Below, in pieces: positions 61,162-64,000 of a DNA stretch of 64,000 nucleotides. The notes under the pieces were generated by a model. The model did no database searches, had not been told where the DNA came from, and saw nothing but the letters and a program-made list of their open reading frames with translations. The position numbers and the translations under genes are program-made. Each line of letters opens with the position of its first letter. Position 1 is the first letter of the stretch. This DNA comes from Rhodopseudomonas palustris (GTDB taxonomy: Bacteria > Pseudomonadota > Alphaproteobacteria > Rhizobiales > Xanthobacteraceae): positions 3,224,001-3,288,000 of the forward strand of contig NZ_CP058907.1 of assembly GCF_013415845.1 (NCBI RefSeq). Reading direction: 5' to 3'.

Positions 61162-62592
61162 CTATGTCGAGGCATATACCGGCGGACGCCGAGTTTTCCA
61201 CGGCCGTTCGCGCTCGAGCTGCGCAGCGAGACGTAATAGTGTTGCTTCGTCGCCGAACCGGCCTGCGAACATCATGCCGATAGGCAGGCCGCTTGCACTC
61301 CACGCCAGCGGCACCGACATCGATGGTTGTCCGGACATATTAAACAGACTCGTGCCCGGAATATACCGACGCAGCGTCGGGCTGATCCCGGAGAGATCGT
61401 GCGCCATGGTATTAATTTCGCCGATCCGCAGCGGCAGCGTGCACAGCGTCGGCGACAGAAATACATCGATGCTCGTGAAAAACTCCGCCAGCGCGCGCGA
61501 GATCTGGAACGCGGCGAGCTGCGCCGCGCAATAATCGACACCGCTCGCTTTGCGTGCATTGGCGGCCGACGCCAGCGTCAGCACTTCAAAATCTCGTTCG
61601 GTCATGGCGCGGCCGAGTGTCTGCTCGGCGAGCTGCACCGCAAGGCCGGTGTTGCAGGCAACGATGGTGGCGATCACCTGCGCCGGATCGGCAGGTAGCA
61701 CCGGTGCGCGCTCCTCGACGTGATGACCGAGCCCTTCGAGCTGCCTTGCGGTATCACGCACCGCCGCAGCAACCTCCGGATCGATCGCATCACCATAGGT
61801 CGAACGGTCGGTAAACGCGATCCGCAACCGGCCTGGTTCACGGCCGACTTCCTCGGCGAACGGCCGCTCCGGCGGCGGGGCAACGTAAGGGCTCGACGGC
61901 TCGGGGCCGTGCAGTGCATCGAGCATCGCGGCGCTGTCGCGCACACTGATACTCACCACATGACCACAGGCGAAGCCGCCCCAGCCCTCGCCGCGATCCG
62001 GCCCGATCGGATTGCGCGCCCGCGTCGGCTTCAGCCCAAACACGCCGCAGGCGGAGGCCGGAATGCGGATCGAGCCGCCACCGTCGCTGGCATGGGCCAC
62101 CGGCAAAATGCGCGCCGCCACCGCGGCCGCAGCGCCGCCCGACGAGCCGCCGGAGGAGTGATCAATATTCCACGGATTGCGGGTCGGCCCGTGCAGCCGC
62201 GACTCCGTGGTCGGCATCAGGCCGAATTCCGGGCTGGCGCTCTTGCCGAAAATCGTCACGCCGGCGGCGAGAAACCGCCCCGCCAGCGTGCCGGTGTGGG
62301 GCGCAACGAAGTCCTTGTACAGGCTGGCACCGAAGGTGGTGCGCGTGCCGGCGAGCAGATCGAGATCCTTCAATAGAAACGGCACGCCGGTGAACGGCCC
62401 CTGCGGCAGGCCGGCTTCGATCTGCTTGCGCGCGTAGTCGTCGTGCCGCACCACCACCGCATTGAGCTTGGGATCGAGCGCATCGGTCCGCGCGATCGCT
62501 TCATCGAGCAGTTCGGCAGCGGTGACCTGCTTGCTGCGGACCAGTTCGGCGAGGCCGACGCCGTCGTAATCGCCGTACTCTTTGAACGCCAT
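61162..62592 (-). CDS. Amidase (amidase signature family)
   Basis: Hydrolase of the amidase-signature superfamily, 476 residues. The catalytic triad is recognisable: the lysine in [10 protein letters not shown] (about residue 74), the cis-serine in [19 protein letters not shown] (about 144-162) and the nucleophilic serine in [21 protein letters not shown]. The substrate cannot be read from sequence; relatives act on aliphatic amides or are GatA-like. It is not GatA itself, as gatB and gatC are absent. Gene orientation matches the downstream acidic protein. Confidence 0.9.
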   Translation of the reverse strand: MAFKEYGDYDGVGLAELVRSKQVTAAELLDEAIARTDALDPKLNAVVVRHDDYARKQIEAGLPQGPFTGVPFLLKDLDLLAGTRTTFGASLYKDFVAPHTGTLAGRFLAAGVTIFGKSASPEFGLMPTTESRLHGPTRNPWNIDHSSGGSSGGAAAAVAARILPVAHASDGGGSIRIPASACGVFGLKPTRARNPIGPDRGEGWGGFACGHVVSISVRDSAAMLDALHGPEPSSPYVAPPPERPFAEEVGREPGRLRIAFTDRSTYGDAIDPEVAAAVRDTARQLEGLGHHVEERAPVLPADPAQVIATIVACNTGLAVQLAEQTLGRAMTERDFEVLTLASAANARKASGVDYCAAQLAAFQISRALAEFFTSIDVFLSPTLCTLPLRIGEINTMAHDLSGISPTLRRYIPGTSLFNMSGQPSMSVPLAWSASGLPIGMMFAGRFGDEATLLRLAAQLERERPWKTRRPPVYAST

Positions 62593-62645
62593 GATGGACC
62601 TCTCCCCGAAGTTATTTGGTTATGTTGCAATGATCTTTGAGGCGT

Positions 62646-62723
62646 CATTGCGAGCGAAGCGAAGCAACGAAGCAATCCAGTCTCGGCCTCGCAGCTCTGG
62701 ATTGCTTCGCTTCGCTCGCAATG
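62646..62723. repeat. Palindromic intergenic repeat (CATTGCGAGCGAAGC type)
   Basis: Left arm 62646-62680 begins CATTGCGAGCGAAGCGAAGC and ends AATCCAG. Right arm 62697-62723 begins CTGGATTGCTTCGC and ends TCGCAATG. The two arms are strongly complementary around a short spacer; the left arm carries an extra 8-base copy (GAAGCAAC). This repeat type is widespread in many bacterial genomes. It lies between the amidase and dehydrogenase genes. Confidence 0.85.
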
Positions 62724-62757
62724 CCGCGCGCTGGCGTGATAAGCGCCGAGCGCCCAA

Positions 62758-63747
62758 CTAACCGAGCACGTCCTGATTGACGACGTTGATGCGGATCGGG
62801 TCGCCGTCGAGCACGCTCAACATGTTGCGGGCGGTCTGCTCGCCCATCCGGTCGAGCGCTTCGCGGGTGACGCCGGCGACGTGCGGCGCGATGATCACGT
62901 TGGGCAGATCAAACAACTTGTGGCCGTGCGGCGGCGGCTCCTGCTCGAACACATCGAGCCCGGCGCCGGCGAGCTTGCCCGCGAGCAGCGCGTCGTACAG
63001 CGCCTGCTCGACCACAATGCCGCCGCGCGCGGTGTTGATCAGGTACGCGGTCGGCTTCATCTTCGACAGCCGCGCCGCATCGAACAGCCCGGTGGTCTCA
63101 GGCGTCTTCGGGCAGTGCAGGCTGACGAAATCGGCGTCGGGGAGCGCGGCGTCGAGGTCAGAAACCTGCTTGCAGCCGGCCGCTTCGATCGCCGCTGCGG
63201 GCACGTAAGGGTCGTACACCAGGACGGTCATTTCCATCGCCAGGCAGCGCTTGGCGGTGCGGGTGCCGATGCGGCCGAAGCCGACGATCAGCACTGTCTT
63301 GCCGAACAGATCGAACGGCAGCAGCCCGAGCCGCGTCGCCCAGGCGCCGGTCTTGACCAACGCGTGCAGCTCGGCGCCGCGCTTGGCCAGCGTCAGCATC
63401 ATGAACAGCGCCTGCTCGGCGACCGATGGCGAATTCGCGGTGCCGGCGGTCATCAGCGGCACCTTACGCTTGTTCAGCGCCGGCACATCGATCGCGTCAT
63501 AGCCGACGCCGATCCGCGCCACCACGCGCATCTGCTGCGCCGCATCGAGCTCGCGCTCGCCGAACCGGGTGGCGCCGAGCGCGACGCCATGCACCGGCGC
63601 TTCGGTGCGCAGCAGCGCGTCGAAATCCTCCGCCGAGATCATGTTGGGAAATTCGATCATCTCGATATCGCCGCGTTCGGCGATCAGCGCCCTGCCCCGC
63701 TGCGACAACGATTCCGTCACCAGCAGCTTCTTCGTATTCGACGTCAT
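62758..63747 (-). CDS. D-2-hydroxyacid dehydrogenase (SerA/PGDH family)
   Basis: NAD-dependent D-isomer hydroxyacid dehydrogenase, 329 residues. The Rossmann motif is VLIVGFGRIGTRTAKR (about residues 152-167). The catalytic set is Arg in NTARGGIVVEQAL, Glu in GLDVFEQEPPP and His in IAPHVAGVTREA. It lacks the ACT regulatory domain of biosynthetic SerA, so the substrate is uncertain: 3-phosphoglycerate, glyoxylate/hydroxypyruvate or another 2-ketoacid. It is probably a catabolic or detoxifying enzyme; that is inference. Confidence 0.88.
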   Translation of the reverse strand: MTSNTKKLLVTESLSQRGRALIAERGDIEMIEFPNMISAEDFDALLRTEAPVHGVALGATRFGERELDAAQQMRVVARIGVGYDAIDVPALNKRKVPLMTAGTANSPSVAEQALFMMLTLAKRGAELHALVKTGAWATRLGLLPFDLFGKTVLIVGFGRIGTRTAKRCLAMEMTVLVYDPYVPAAAIEAAGCKQVSDLDAALPDADFVSLHCPKTPETTGLFDAARLSKMKPTAYLINTARGGIVVEQALYDALLAGKLAGAGLDVFEQEPPPHGHKLFDLPNVIIAPHVAGVTREALDRMGEQTARNMLSVLDGDPIRINVVNQDVLG

Positions 63748-63855
63748 ATCGGGCCCCTGGGGTCTTGTTCGTTGTTCGCGCCGCTCGTGAGATGGCGGGC
63801 GATGGTTTTTTGTATCAGGCCGCGCGCGGCGAGGTCCACCGGCAATTGCCGCGCG

Positions 63856-64000
63856 TCACGACCGCGTCGCCAACGCCACGCCGGTCAGCGTCATCACCAG
63901 CGCGGCGATCTGGCCGATCCCGAGCGGCTCGTGCAGCGCAACCGCCGAGGCGACCACGCCGATCACCGGGGTCGCCATGGTGCCGATCGCCGCAACCGAC
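63856..64000 (-). CDS. EamA/DMT-family permease, C-terminal fragment (window edge)
   Basis: The last 47 codons of a gene that enters from the right edge, ending at a TGA at 63858-63856. The fragment contains IGTMATPVIGVVASAVALHEPLG and a final hydrophobic helix (IGQIAALVMTLTGVALA), the typical ending of ten-helix drug/metabolite transporters of the EamA type. Substrate is unknown. The start lies outside the window. Confidence 0.78.
   Translation of the reverse strand, partial: SVAAIGTMATPVIGVVASAVALHEPLGIGQIAALVMTLTGVALATRS

Overview
The window is G+C-rich alphaproteobacterial chromosome. Gene content and order (a full leftward nuo operon continuing into birA, rnj and mce; a tig-clpP-clpX-lon block; glnB-glnA; DUF3551, DUF1467 and DUF2946 proteins; CCA-encoding tRNAs; short-form ProS without an editing insert) point to the Nitrobacteraceae, most likely Rhodopseudomonas palustris or a close relative. 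This assignment rests on recognised proteins and synteny, not on a database search. No CRISPR array, rRNA operon, insertion sequence or complete prophage is visible.

Layout. 1-7.5 kb (mostly minus strand): partial dnaE, a 32-aa membrane peptide, two plus-strand DUF3551 secreted proteins, lolD-lolC and proS. 7.7-10.9 kb: a four-gene copper-handling cluster (DUF2946, PCu(A)C chaperone, YcnI/DUF1775, CopC-CopD fusion) with tightly overlapping starts. 11.0-11.3 kb: an A+T-richer segment without a protein gene, with several stem-loops and a strong plus-strand terminator, a candidate small RNA. 11.5-30.6 kb: one long leftward array nuoA-B-C-D-(FkbM methyltransferase)-E-(71-aa membrane protein)-F-G-H-I-J-K-L-M-N-birA-rnj-mce-DUF1467. 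30.9-38.5 kb (plus strand unless noted): a 64-aa exported or anchored peptide, tRNA-Asp (minus), HU protein, peptidase T, an RND efflux adaptor and pump pair, tRNA-Val. 38.8-49.8 kb: a GGDEF/EAL protein, a RhuM-family accessory gene flanked by near-identical terminator-like repeats, then lon, clpX, clpP, tig and tRNA-Leu on the minus strand. 49.9-55.6 kb: a MarR-like regulator divergent from a Tat-exported degenerate multicopper-oxidase-like protein, the NAD(P)HX repair enzyme nnr, and glnB-glnA behind a clear sigma-54 promoter. 55.8-57.2 kb: a TetR gene behind a perfect 16-bp palindrome, co-transcribed with an unknown helical protein. 57.3-64 kb: bioF-bioD-bioA, an acidic hypothetical protein with a TTG start, an amidase, a 2-hydroxyacid dehydrogenase and the C-terminal end of a DMT-family permease.

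How the genes work together. The nuo array encodes all fourteen complex I subunits. The two extra genes lie inside it with start/stop overlaps, so they are probably translated with the complex. The copper cluster looks like a periplasmic copper-trafficking module. The tig/clp/lon block is the core chaperone-protease set. glnB-glnA is the nitrogen-sensing and ammonia-assimilation unit. Most of the window is housekeeping. The places most worth a second look are the two extra genes in the nuo operon, the small-RNA candidate, the RhuM insertion, the TetR/helical-protein operon with its palindrome, the degenerate oxidase and the clpP-clpX intergenic hairpin.
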